Source of the DNA: Gemmatimonadota bacterium
GTDB lineage: Bacteria; GCA-2686955
Length of the DNA: 17,185 nucleotides
Direction: 5' to 3'
Assembly: GCA_002686955.1 (NCBI GenBank)
Contig: NYZA01000172.1
Span: forward strand, 1-17,185
Shown here: positions 9,752 through 17,185 of the stretch, in pieces
How the letters are laid out: the number at the start of each line of letters is the position of its first letter
Position numbering within the stretch: the first letter of the stretch is position 1
Notes under the pieces: generated by a model
Database searches by the model: none
What the model was told of the DNA's origin: nothing
The model's input: only the letters and a program-made list of their open reading frames with translations
Position numbers and translations under genes: made by a program

Positions 9752-11824
9752 GTGTCTTCCAAGCAAACTGAATCGCCAGCCGAATCGGCCGGGAGGGGGG
9801 GCTCCCAGGCTCCTTGGGTGTGGGGTCTCCTGCTAATGATCGCCACGGCGATCCGGCTACTAGGCACCGGCTTCAATATCTCGCTCGACGGCGGCTGGGT
9901 CGGAGCCTGGCACGCGGACGAGTACGGGCTGTGGAACAAATCGGGCCTGATCTGGCCCGATCTAGATCCGCATTACTGGGGCTATCCGGCCCTGCACCTC
10001 TATCTGCTGGCCGGCCTGAACGCCGTCTCCTTCGCCCTCGCGCGCGTGATCGGCATGGCTCCCGACCTCGACTACCACGCATATCTCGATGCGGTGCCGG
10101 GGCTGCGCTATCTGCTCGGCCGCTGGCTCTCGGTCGCGGCCGGCGTGGGAACGATCGTGCTTCTCGCGCGCCGCGGCCGGATCGTCGCGGGCGGTGCGGC
10201 TCTTTGGGCCGCCGCCTTCCTGGCTTTCTGTCCCCTGCACGTGCACCACTCCCACTACGCCACGCTCGGCGCCGTCTTCACGCTCCTCTTCACGGCGGCC
10301 TCCCTGGCCCAGCTGCGGCTCGTCGAGAGGGAGGGTCGGGGAGCGCTGGCCGCGGGCCTGCTGGCCGGACTGACGGTCTCGGAGAAGTACAACGCCGTCG
10401 TGCTCGTCGTCACCCTGCCGCTCGCCGCCGCCCTCGGGGCTCGTCGCGGTGGGGGCTCGATCGTTCGCCCGATCGCGAAAAGCGCCGCCGCCGCCTTCGC
10501 GATCACCCTCGCCGTCAATCTCGCCTTTCCGCTGAACTTCGAGACATCGTGGGCGGAGCTGACCCACAATGTGGACCGCGTCGTGCGCCTCGACACCGGC
10601 CCCTCCGAGGTCCATCCGATCATCGACTACCTGAAGATGCTCGTGCGCCACACCGGAGCGGGGCTGCTTCTGATGTCGGTCGTGGGCATCGCTGCGTTCA
10701 TCCAACGGCGGCGGGCGGCCGGCGCCCTCCTGGCTCTGATTCTCGTCGCCTACCTCGCGCTCATGGCGAGCTTCGGCTTTCAGGTGCCGCGCTACACCCT
10801 GCCGGTAGTTCCGCTGATCTGTCTGCTCGCGGCGACCGGTTGCGCGGCGATCGGCTCGGCCGTCGGCCGGTGGGCGCGCTTCCTGACGCCGGCGCTCGGG
10901 GTCTTGGTGCTCGCCGAGATGCTCCCCCGCACCCGCGACGTGCTCGACATCTTCGCCGTGACCGACAGCCGAATCGAAGCCTCGCGCTGGATCCGCCGCA
11001 ACCTGCCGGAAGGCAGCTCGATCGCCGTTGAATCGCAGGGCGAGTACGGACCGACCGTGAACGCGGAGCTCTTCGACCTGACCCCCTTCAGCTTCTTCGT
11101 CGGCCAGCCGATGTACGGCCCCTTCGTCAAACAGGCCCGCTGGTTGCTGATCGGCCGCGACGACAATGCCACGCCGAACCCGAAGGGCGGCGTGGCGCTG
11201 GAGCGGCTTTCGGTCGAGCTCGACGCGCCTGGCGAACGAGAGGCGGAGCGGCTCGCGGCGAAGAAGGCGGCGGAGCTCGGTCTGGAGCGCTGGACGCTCG
11301 AAAGCGATGTTCCCTGCGGCGACTTCGCCTCTTTGCTGGCGAAGGGCGTCAACTATGTCGCGATAAGCGAATCGATGTACGAAAACCCTGAGACCGGCGC
11401 CTTCAGCAACTTCTACCGCGATCTATGGAACGACCCGCGCACCCTTCGCGTCGCCCGATTCCCCGGGCGAGACTACGACCATTCGGTTCACCACCCCGAA
11501 ATCCGTATCTACCACGTTGGAAGCCCCGAGCTGCGTTCCGGCACCGACCGCGACGGCTACTATCGGCCCGAAAAAGGGAAGGCCTATCTCATGGACATCC
11601 CCTCATCGCTGGTCTCCGACATTCCGGGGGCGGAGGATCGATCGCATCTCGCGCTTTTCGAAGACGGTGTTCCTCTCGGTCCCGCCCACCAGCGACATAA
11701 ATTGATCCGTTCGGCGGGAGGAGGGCGCTACAGTCACCTGAACAAGCGCCTCGTCTTCTCGACATCGGATGGCAGCGACCCGAACACCAACGGCCGGCGC
11801 TACCACTGGATCGAGCTCAGATGA
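9752..11824 (+). CDS. GT39-like membrane glycosyltransferase with C-terminal module (first of operon)
   Basis: This is a 690-residue polytopic protein of the phospholipid carrier-dependent (GT39/ArnT/PMT-like) type, which moves a sugar from a polyprenyl-phosphate donor on the outer face of the cytoplasmic membrane. After the first transmembrane helix (about 22-40) comes the acidic loop WHADE (53-57), whose Asp/Glu is the likely catalytic base, then LDPHYWGYPALHLYLL. About ten more hydrophobic segments run to roughly residue 400. The HVHHSHYATLGAVFTLLF stretch is typical of the family. A soluble domain follows and ends in a distinctive module at 603-690 (FEDGVPLGP, GGGRYSH, FSTSDGSDPNTNGR) that is shared with the third gene. 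The GTG start is chosen because the next ATG (9836) lies within the first helix. The stop overlaps the following ATG (ATGA). Acceptor and sugar are unknown. Confidence 0.9.
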   Translation: MSSKQTESPAESAGRGGSQAPWVWGLLLMIATAIRLLGTGFNISLDGGWVGAWHADEYGLWNKSGLIWPDLDPHYWGYPALHLYLLAGLNAVSFALARVIGMAPDLDYHAYLDAVPGLRYLLGRWLSVAAGVGTIVLLARRGRIVAGGAALWAAAFLAFCPLHVHHSHYATLGAVFTLLFTAASLAQLRLVEREGRGALAAGLLAGLTVSEKYNAVVLVVTLPLAAALGARRGGGSIVRPIAKSAAAAFAITLAVNLAFPLNFETSWAELTHNVDRVVRLDTGPSEVHPIIDYLKMLVRHTGAGLLLMSVVGIAAFIQRRRAAGALLALILVAYLALMASFGFQVPRYTLPVVPLICLLAATGCAAIGSAVGRWARFLTPALGVLVLAEMLPRTRDVLDIFAVTDSRIEASRWIRRNLPEGSSIAVESQGEYGPTVNAELFDLTPFSFFVGQPMYGPFVKQARWLLIGRDDNATPNPKGGVALERLSVELDAPGEREAERLAAKKAAELGLERWTLESDVPCGDFASLLAKGVNYVAISESMYENPETGAFSNFYRDLWNDPRTLRVARFPGRDYDHSVHHPEIRIYHVGSPELRSGTDRDGYYRPEKGKAYLMDIPSSLVSDIPGAEDRSHLALFEDGVPLGPAHQRHKLIRSAGGGRYSHLNKRLVFSTSDGSDPNTNGRRYHWIELR
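11558..11821 (+). other. C-terminal module, copy 1
   Basis: These 88 codons are the end of the first glycosyltransferase. Aligned without gaps to the end of the third glycosyltransferase (15081-15347), I count 44 identities over the first 80 residues. The invariant part includes PLGP, H-x-x-HK, GGGR, SH, RL and FSTSDGSDPNTNGR. I know no named domain for it. Confidence 0.75.
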
Positions 11825-13344
11825 CGCGAGCCGATGCGTGGCCCCTGATCTCCGTTCTCTTACTGGGGCTGGCTCTCCGATGGACAGGCATCCGGGCTGC
11901 CTTCGATCACCCAGATGAGCTGCACCTGCACAGTCGGATCGAGTACCTGCTCGAGAGCGGGAGCCTCGATCCACACTACGAAGGTAGCGAGCTCGGCCAT
12001 TACCCCTGGGGAACCTTTCCGATCTACATTTACTCCTTCGGCAGAATTCTGTTGTCACCGCTTTTCGGCGAGGAGGAAATCTCCGGTCATCGGCCCTGGA
12101 ACGACCGGAGTTGGTCCGGCCTCTTCGGTGTCGCCACCGTGCTTCTCGTCTACATGCTGGGGCATCGAGCGGGAGGGCGAGGAGTCGGTATCTTGGCGGC
12201 AACGGCGATCTGCATTGCGCCGCTCCATGTTCAGATCTCTCACTATCTCACCCCCGATGCATTGGGTACACTTTTGCTCTGCACCGCGCTCCTGACCGCG
12301 GACATCGCTAGGCGCGACCATCATCATCGAATCGCGCTGCTCGGAGGGTCGAGCCTTGCCGCGGGCCTCGCCGTGGCGTGCAAGTACACCTTTTTCTCGG
12401 GCCTGCTAGCACCGGTAGCTGCGGCTTGGAGCGGGAGTGGATCGAGATGTGCGCGCCTTGCGATCGTCGCTGCCGTGTCGGCTACAGGGTTTCTGATCGG
12501 CGAGCCCTATGCCCTGTTCGACCTCTCCGGTTTCTGGCATCATTTGACGATCGAGGGGCGGGCCTATACGGGCCATATCGGTCAGGCAATGGCGGTGGGA
12601 GGACGAAGCCATCTCTTCTACCTCTTTTATCTCGCACGCTCGGGCCTCGGCCCGCTGCTCGCGCTGGCCTGCACGGCTGGTGTGGCCCACCTCCTGCTTT
12701 CAACTCCCAGACCGTACACGAGGGCGCGCACTTGGATCTGGGCGGGGCCCCCGTTGCTACATCTCGGATTCGTTGGATCGTTCCCGCTGCAGTACGATCG
12801 AAATGTGCTCCCACTCCTTCCTCCTCTCGCCGTCGCCGCCGCCGTCGGCATCGTGGTGCTGGGGGGCGGGCGGCACTTTCCCGGCCCCGGGCTTCGAGGG
12901 TGGGCGATCGCTCTGGGCGTGCTCGCTCCCACACTCGCGGCCTCGATCGTGCTCGATCTCGCCATCCGCCGCCCACATCCGCGCGACGAAGCGAACTGGT
13001 GGCTCCAGACGCGGGGGCCCGATTCCGGCCAGGTCCATTCCGAGACCTACAGCAACCCCTTGAGCGTGGGCGAGATGATCGCCGCCGGCTACCGATACGC
13101 CCTGACCGACGGACGGTACGAGCGGCCGCTCCGCTCCCATCCCGAACGCTATCCCGCGGTGGTCGAGGTCCTAGCCGAGCTCCGAGAAGGGGCTCGTGTG
13201 GCGAAGATCTGGCGCAATCCGATCCTCGATAACGACTGGCTCGTTCCGGCGTGGCTGGAGCATGGCGCCACCCTGCCCGACTACCACGGAAGCCGGGTCA
13301 CGCTCTGGGAGCTGCCGGGAGAGACGTCGGGGGAGAACCGGTAG
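11821..13344 (+). CDS. GT39-like membrane glycosyltransferase (second of operon)
   Basis: This 507-residue membrane protein starts at the ATGA overlap with the previous gene. Its first helix (about 7-25) leads into the acidic loop DHPDELHLHSRI (Asp32/Glu33), and a long extracytoplasmic loop with GHYPWGTFPIYIY follows. A family-typical stretch PLHVQISHYLTPDALGTLLL lies between later helices, and I see roughly ten hydrophobic segments in all. The C-terminal soluble part is short, only about 110 residues after the last helix, and lacks the module found in its two relatives. The role is therefore sugar transfer from a lipid-phosphate donor, with unknown sugar and acceptor. Divergence from the flanking paralogues suggests a separate specificity. 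The TAG stop is 2 bp before the next ATG. Confidence 0.88.
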   Translation: MTRADAWPLISVLLLGLALRWTGIRAAFDHPDELHLHSRIEYLLESGSLDPHYEGSELGHYPWGTFPIYIYSFGRILLSPLFGEEEISGHRPWNDRSWSGLFGVATVLLVYMLGHRAGGRGVGILAATAICIAPLHVQISHYLTPDALGTLLLCTALLTADIARRDHHHRIALLGGSSLAAGLAVACKYTFFSGLLAPVAAAWSGSGSRCARLAIVAAVSATGFLIGEPYALFDLSGFWHHLTIEGRAYTGHIGQAMAVGGRSHLFYLFYLARSGLGPLLALACTAGVAHLLLSTPRPYTRARTWIWAGPPLLHLGFVGSFPLQYDRNVLPLLPPLAVAAAVGIVVLGGGRHFPGPGLRGWAIALGVLAPTLAASIVLDLAIRRPHPRDEANWWLQTRGPDSGQVHSETYSNPLSVGEMIAAGYRYALTDGRYERPLRSHPERYPAVVEVLAELREGARVAKIWRNPILDNDWLVPAWLEHGATLPDYHGSRVTLWELPGETSGENR

Positions 13345-13346
13345 AG

Positions 13347-15350
13347 ATGATCCGCGCATGTCTCCGGATCGCCGTCGGCGAGGGCTCGCGCACCCCGAGC
13401 TGCCACGTCGCACTGCTCTTGATGCTCATCGGCTTTCTGATCCGCTTCATCGGGATCGGCTTCGGCGCCTCGATGGAGGGGGATTGGGTCGGGAATTGGC
13501 ACGACGACGAGGTGGCCTGGGTCGCGGGCTCGATCTCTTTCGCCGATCTGAACCCGCATTATTGGGGCTACCCAGCGCTCCATCTCTATCTGCTTTACCT
13601 GCTCAATCTCGCTCTCTACTCCGTGTCGTGGCTCGTCGGTTTCTCGATGCCGCGCGAGTACGGCGCCTTCATTCTCGCCAGCGAAGTCGAGCGGCTGATG
13701 ATCGCCCGCGCCGTTAGCGTCGCCTTCGCGACCACCACGCTTTGGCTGGTCTGGAAGCTGGCGAACCGGAGCCTCGGCCGTACGACCGCCCTGGTGGCCC
13801 TCGCCTTGGCGGTCTTCAACCCGGCGCTGGTTCGCCACGCTCACTACGCCACGGTCGATTCGTCGAACACCTTCTTCGTGCTCGCCGCTCTTGTGGCGGC
13901 CTTCGCGGTCTATCGCGATCCCGACTCGCGGAAAAAAGTGATGCTCTGTGGCGCGCTGGCCGGTTGCGCCGCTTCGATCAAGTATCTGGGGGGAATGGTG
14001 GCCCTTGCCCTGCCGATCGCCCTCGCGTGTGGGTTGAGCCAGCGCGGGCGGCGCTGGCTCGGTGTCTTCGCGCGCGGCGATCTCTGGGGAGCAGCCTTGA
14101 TCTCGATCGCCGTCTTCTTCGCGATCAACATCTACATTCTGCTCGACTGGAACGATTTCATCACCCTCTTCTCGGTCAATCTCGAGGCGGTTTCCGGGAG
14201 CGCGATCTTCGCGCAGAGCTGGTACGCCGGGCTCACCTTCCCGGCGCTCAATTTCTTCTGGGGTTTCGGCGGAACAGTCTTCATCGCGATCGGAGTTGTG
14301 TCGTTCATCTTCGGCAAGCGTCGCGAGGGGGCGATCCTGCTCGCCTTTCCCCTTGTTTTCGCTGCGGTCCTAGGCGATTTCGAATGGCGGATGAGTCGCC
14401 AGGTGCTGCCGGCGATCCCGATCTTGCTCATCGTAGCGGCCCGGGGCGTTACTTGGCTCGCATCGGCGTGCGCGCGGCCCTTCCCTGCCACGTCGCGGCG
14501 GATAGTGGAGCCGGCGGGGGCTTGCCTCTTCACCGGGTCGGTGTTGTTCACCTGCATGCCTATCCTAAAAACCGTGACTTGGACCTTCACCCACAGCGAC
14601 ACCCGGTACGATTTCGCCAGTTGGGCCGCGAGCAGCTTCGAACCGGGAACTCGGGTCTTGCTCGAAGACACGGGCGCCTACGGATCGCTGATCGATGACG
14701 CGAGGATAGAAGTGACGCCTCATCATCTCGCCCCCTCCGACGCCGTGAAGACGTATGCGGAGCTAAGGCGCAGCGATGTGGAGTATGTCGTAACGAGCTC
14801 GATCTTCACCGAGCTGGGCGATGGACTGAGCAGAGAGGGCGGTCTGCCGGACGAGCAGGCGGCGGGTTTCTATCGCGCGCTCGAGGCCGATCCACTTTTT
14901 GTTCCGATCGCGATCTTCGACAAGGGGGAGTTCGATTCGGGAGCATTGCTCGGCCGGAGCAACTTCGAGTACATCATTTTGACTAGAGTGTCGCCTTCAC
15001 AATTCGAAGTGCACAATCCCACGATCAAGGTGTACCGGCGGCTTCCCGTTCGACCGACCTACCATCGCGACTCCGACGGACACTATCCGCACCACAAGGG
15101 GTACGCATACCTTTTCGACATGCCGGTGCGGCTCGCTTGCGACGACGACGAGGATCGAGAGCGCTCGAGGGTCGTGCTCTACGAGGACGATCGCCCTCTC
15201 GGTCCCCCACATGCGATGCACAAAGATGTGATGCGGATCGGCGGCGGGCGCTTCAGCCACTGGGACGATCGGCTCTTCTTCTCGACGAGCGATGGAAGCG
15301 ATCCGAATACGAACGGACGCACCTATCGGGCGAGCGAGGTCGGGCCTTGA
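13347..15350 (+). CDS. GT39-like membrane glycosyltransferase with C-terminal module (third of operon)
   Basis: The product has 667 residues. I place the start at the ATG at 13347, 2 bp after the previous stop, with GGGGGAG (13329-13335) upstream. The open frame continues back to 13251, but that extension would overlap the previous gene and reads as an Arg/Pro shadow. The protein mirrors the first glycosyltransferase: a helix at about 21-38, the acidic loop WHDDE (51-55), LNPHYWGYPALHLYLLYLL, then VRHAHYATVDSSNTFF and about ten helices. A soluble domain follows and ends in the shared module (579-667; YEDDRPLGP, GGGRFSH, FSTSDGSDPNTNGR). The two are clearly paralogues that have diverged more in the membrane part than in this tail. 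The TGA stop overlaps the TTG start of the next gene. Confidence 0.9.
   Translation: MIRACLRIAVGEGSRTPSCHVALLLMLIGFLIRFIGIGFGASMEGDWVGNWHDDEVAWVAGSISFADLNPHYWGYPALHLYLLYLLNLALYSVSWLVGFSMPREYGAFILASEVERLMIARAVSVAFATTTLWLVWKLANRSLGRTTALVALALAVFNPALVRHAHYATVDSSNTFFVLAALVAAFAVYRDPDSRKKVMLCGALAGCAASIKYLGGMVALALPIALACGLSQRGRRWLGVFARGDLWGAALISIAVFFAINIYILLDWNDFITLFSVNLEAVSGSAIFAQSWYAGLTFPALNFFWGFGGTVFIAIGVVSFIFGKRREGAILLAFPLVFAAVLGDFEWRMSRQVLPAIPILLIVAARGVTWLASACARPFPATSRRIVEPAGACLFTGSVLFTCMPILKTVTWTFTHSDTRYDFASWAASSFEPGTRVLLEDTGAYGSLIDDARIEVTPHHLAPSDAVKTYAELRRSDVEYVVTSSIFTELGDGLSREGGLPDEQAAGFYRALEADPLFVPIAIFDKGEFDSGALLGRSNFEYIILTRVSPSQFEVHNPTIKVYRRLPVRPTYHRDSDGHYPHHKGYAYLFDMPVRLACDDDEDRERSRVVLYEDDRPLGPPHAMHKDVMRIGGGRFSHWDDRLFFSTSDGSDPNTNGRTYRASEVGP
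15081..15347 (+). other. C-terminal module, copy 2
   Basis: This is the second copy of the module described at 11558-11821, here forming the last 89 residues of the third glycosyltransferase. The FSTSDGSDPNTNGR segment is identical in both copies at protein level but differs in codons, so this is an old duplication under protein-level constraint and not a recent gene conversion. Confidence 0.75.
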
Positions 15351-17170
15351 GCGAGAGCTCGGCGCTCGCGGCGGCCTGGATCGCGCTGATCGGAGCGCTC
15401 GGAGTGTTGCTGGGCGCGGTGGCGCGGGCAGGGCTTCGGGGTGAAATCGTGTCGATGCCGGATCGACCAACGCGGGAGTCTGCGCGATTCATCGGATCCG
15501 CTTGGACTGGAGCGATCGTCGCCGCCGGGGTTGTGTTCGCGCCCGCGCTCGGCAGCTTCTTCATCAACGACGACTGGAAACATATTCAGATCGCCCAGGA
15601 GCTGTTGGCGCTTTCGCCGTTCGGGGCGCTCGCGCAGCTCTTCGTGCGCCTGCGCGAGATCACCGAAGAGAACGTGCGGATCCTCGGCTACGTCTCGTGG
15701 GTGGTGCGATGGGTCGTGCTGGGGTCGCATTCGGTGCTCTACCACGTGGGGGCGATCGGCGAGCACCTCGTCGATGCGGCGCTGGTTTTTCTGCTGGCGC
15801 GGCGGCTGGCGGGACAGCGCTCGGCGGGGGTTGCGGCGGGCGCCTTTTTTCTGGTGCACACGGTGCAGGCCGAGACGGTGGGCTACCTCTCGGCCGGTGA
15901 GGATCGGCTGGTGACCGGGTTGACGCTCGCTGTGTTGCTCGCGCATATCGCTTGGCGAGATGGGCGCTCGGCGGGCTTCCGTTGGGGGGCGGTGGCGGGG
16001 ACGGGCGCCGCGTTGCTGGCCAAGGAGATGGCGCTGGTGATCCCGGCGGCGGTCTTTCTGGTCGATCTCTTCGCGGCGCGAGGGGGGGCGACGGGCGCGA
16101 AGCGAGGGGGGGCTACGAGACTGCGCGGGGCGGTGGGCGCGGCGGCTCCGCACCTGGTCGTGGTCGGATTCTATCTGGCCTGGCGCTATGCGGTCCTGGG
16201 GCATATGGGCGGCTACCGCGATGCGGAAGGGGCGATGGTGCATCTGGCGTTCGACGCGGGTGCCGCCGCCCACTCCTTCTTCGGGGTCTTGCTGCCGGGT
16301 CTCGTGCTGCCTCGCCAGCTCGTCTGGACGGCCGCGTGGATCGAGCCCATCGTGTTGGCGCTCTGGGCGCTGCTCTTCGCGTTAGGGGTGGCCCGCGCCC
16401 GCTTCCCGGGCGCCGCTCTGGCGATCGGGGCGGGTCTGATCGTTCTGGCCTTCGGACCGGTGCACAATCTGCTGCCGACCTACGAGGCGTGGGCGAATTC
16501 ACGCTACCTCCAGCTCGCGGCGGCCGGGTTCGCCTGCATCGTCGGGGCGATCGTCGCGGGCGAAGGGGGACGGAAGGCGGCGGAGGGCGCGCGTTGGAGC
16601 TGCTTCGCCCTTCTCTTGCTCTATCTGGCCGGCACCTGCAGGGGAACCGTCGAGTTGATCGTTTCGACGGGGAGCGAGTCGAGGGACCTGCTCGCAGCGG
16701 TGGAGCCATTCGCCGCGCAGGCTCCCCCGCGCTCCGCCCTCGTGCTGTCGCCGCATCATGTGGGAACGACAATCCCGCCGGAGGTGCATTCCGCGCAGCC
16801 CGCTCTCGGCATGCCGAGCCGACCTCTCTATGGTCTCGAGGCCGACGGACGGCTGGAAGGCGAAGGCGATTGGTCGGGGCGGTCCTTTGGTCCCAAGCTC
16901 CTGGGCGAGGGGCGCACGGGGCGCTTGCTTCTCTGGAGCTCGAGCGGCGGCGAGCACGATTTCGTCGACGGGACGGCGGACTATCTGGCGGCGAGCTCTC
17001 GGGCACGGGGCGCTTCGGTGCTCGAGCTCGAAGTCGAAGAAGATGGGGCGGGGGAAGGGCGGGGCGCATTGCTCTGCCAAGGCCGGCCTGACCCTCCTGA
17101 CCAAGGTGTTGGCGATGGAACTGGGCCAGTATTACATCAACGTCAATGCCGTAGCTCCTGGCCTGATTGA
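15347..17170 (+). CDS. TMTC-like (GT-C) multi-pass membrane protein, fourth of operon, with abnormal 3' end
   Basis: The pattern is that of GT-C proteins related to the TMTC/PMT group: an acidic pair FFINDDWKHI (Asp75/Asp76) after an N-terminal helix, then FFLVHTVQAETVGYLSAGEDRL, the equivalent of the family's HPVxxE-x-V-x-W-x-S-x-R-x-D region. LLAKEMALVIPAAVFLVDLF follows, with about eleven hydrophobic segments in total. I prefer the TTG at 15347: it overlaps the preceding TGA (TTGA), has GAGG (15336-15339) 7 nt upstream and adds a further helix. An ATG at 15455 is the alternative. The frame runs to a TGA at 17168-17170, giving 607 residues, but the last roughly 35 codons, from about 17067, coincide with dehydrogenase coding sequence in another frame. 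The native C-terminus is therefore probably missing. Confidence 0.82.
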   Translation: MSESSALAAAWIALIGALGVLLGAVARAGLRGEIVSMPDRPTRESARFIGSAWTGAIVAAGVVFAPALGSFFINDDWKHIQIAQELLALSPFGALAQLFVRLREITEENVRILGYVSWVVRWVVLGSHSVLYHVGAIGEHLVDAALVFLLARRLAGQRSAGVAAGAFFLVHTVQAETVGYLSAGEDRLVTGLTLAVLLAHIAWRDGRSAGFRWGAVAGTGAALLAKEMALVIPAAVFLVDLFAARGGATGAKRGGATRLRGAVGAAAPHLVVVGFYLAWRYAVLGHMGGYRDAEGAMVHLAFDAGAAAHSFFGVLLPGLVLPRQLVWTAAWIEPIVLALWALLFALGVARARFPGAALAIGAGLIVLAFGPVHNLLPTYEAWANSRYLQLAAAGFACIVGAIVAGEGGRKAAEGARWSCFALLLLYLAGTCRGTVELIVSTGSESRDLLAAVEPFAAQAPPRSALVLSPHHVGTTIPPEVHSAQPALGMPSRPLYGLEADGRLEGEGDWSGRSFGPKLLGEGRTGRLLLWSSSGGEHDFVDGTADYLAASSRARGASVLELEVEEDGAGEGRGALLCQGRPDPPDQGVGDGTGPVLHQRQCRSSWPD

Positions 17171-17185
17171 CGTGCCGGCCCAGCG
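17067..17185 (+). CDS. Internal fragment of a short-chain dehydrogenase/reductase, cut by the window end
   Basis: Reading from 17067 gives 39 codons that match the core of the classical SDR family: CSAKAGLTLLTKVLAMELGQ followed by YYINVNAVAPGLIDVPAQ. SAKAG carries the catalytic Lys of YxxxK, and NAVAPG is the conserved PG motif after the active site. The residue four before the Lys is His (CAT, 17067-17069) where the family has Tyr, one base away from TAT. This suggests the real SDR sequence begins at or just before this codon. There is no start codon or upstream SDR half: the preceding DNA encodes the membrane protein in another frame. By my count the fragment is about 60% GC, lower than its neighbours look. 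It is probably foreign sequence joined by assembly error, or less likely a recombination product. Confidence 0.82.

Noticed and set aside
8491-9771. 426-codon plus-strand open frame
   Set aside because: It is antisense to the well-supported signal peptide and PHP domain of the lipoprotein and also runs across the divergent promoter region.
13251-13346. Longer start for the third glycosyltransferase
   Set aside because: The extension overlaps the previous gene by 94 bp and encodes a non-hydrophobic shadow peptide. The ATG at 13347 fits the operon spacing.

Overview
The window is about 17.2 kb of high-GC DNA carrying seven well-supported complete genes, one weaker small gene, one gene cut by the left edge, and a four-gene run that ends in an abnormal junction near the right edge. 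A lipobox protein, a sigma-54 activator and polyprenyl-phosphate-type membrane glycosyltransferases suggest a free-living, probably diderm bacterium. The gene style recalls Myxococcota, Acidobacteriota, Planctomycetota or similar environmental lineages, but there is no rRNA or marker gene, so this is a weak guess. Both edges cut genes, so the piece is probably a metagenomic contig or part of one.

Left part (1-5348). The 3' end of an unidentified beta-rich protein is followed by roughly 700 bp without a convincing gene. That gap holds a 32-bp imperfect inverted repeat and a 17-bp perfect dyad. Next come a small putative exported protein and, coupled to it by an ATGA overlap, a 947-residue sigma-54-dependent activator (alpha-helical repeats, GAF, AAA+ with GAFTGA, Fis-type HTH). 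It converges on a secreted beta-sandwich protein encoded on the minus strand, whose stop codon lies inside an 18-bp perfect palindrome.

Middle part (5674-9618, minus strand). A 1216-residue lipoprotein of the CehA/McbA (DUF3604-like) PHP metallohydrolase superfamily has a CARDB-like domain and C-terminal TPRs. It is followed 6 bp later by a small DUF5989-type membrane protein.

Right part (9752-17170, plus strand). Diverging from the lipoprotein across 133 bp are four tightly packed polytopic membrane proteins: three GT39-like glycosyltransferases and one TMTC-like protein. Their starts and stops overlap or lie 2 bp apart. The first and third share the same roughly 85-residue C-terminal module, which the second lacks. 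I cannot name this module, and it is the best candidate for something undescribed.

The two divergent units look like one envelope locus in which lipid-linked sugars are transferred on the outer face of the cytoplasmic membrane and a lipoprotein with a metal-dependent hydrolase domain acts outside it. That link is inference. The last roughly 120 bases encode, in another frame, the interior of a short-chain dehydrogenase beginning at its active site. This is most simply a chimeric contig end.
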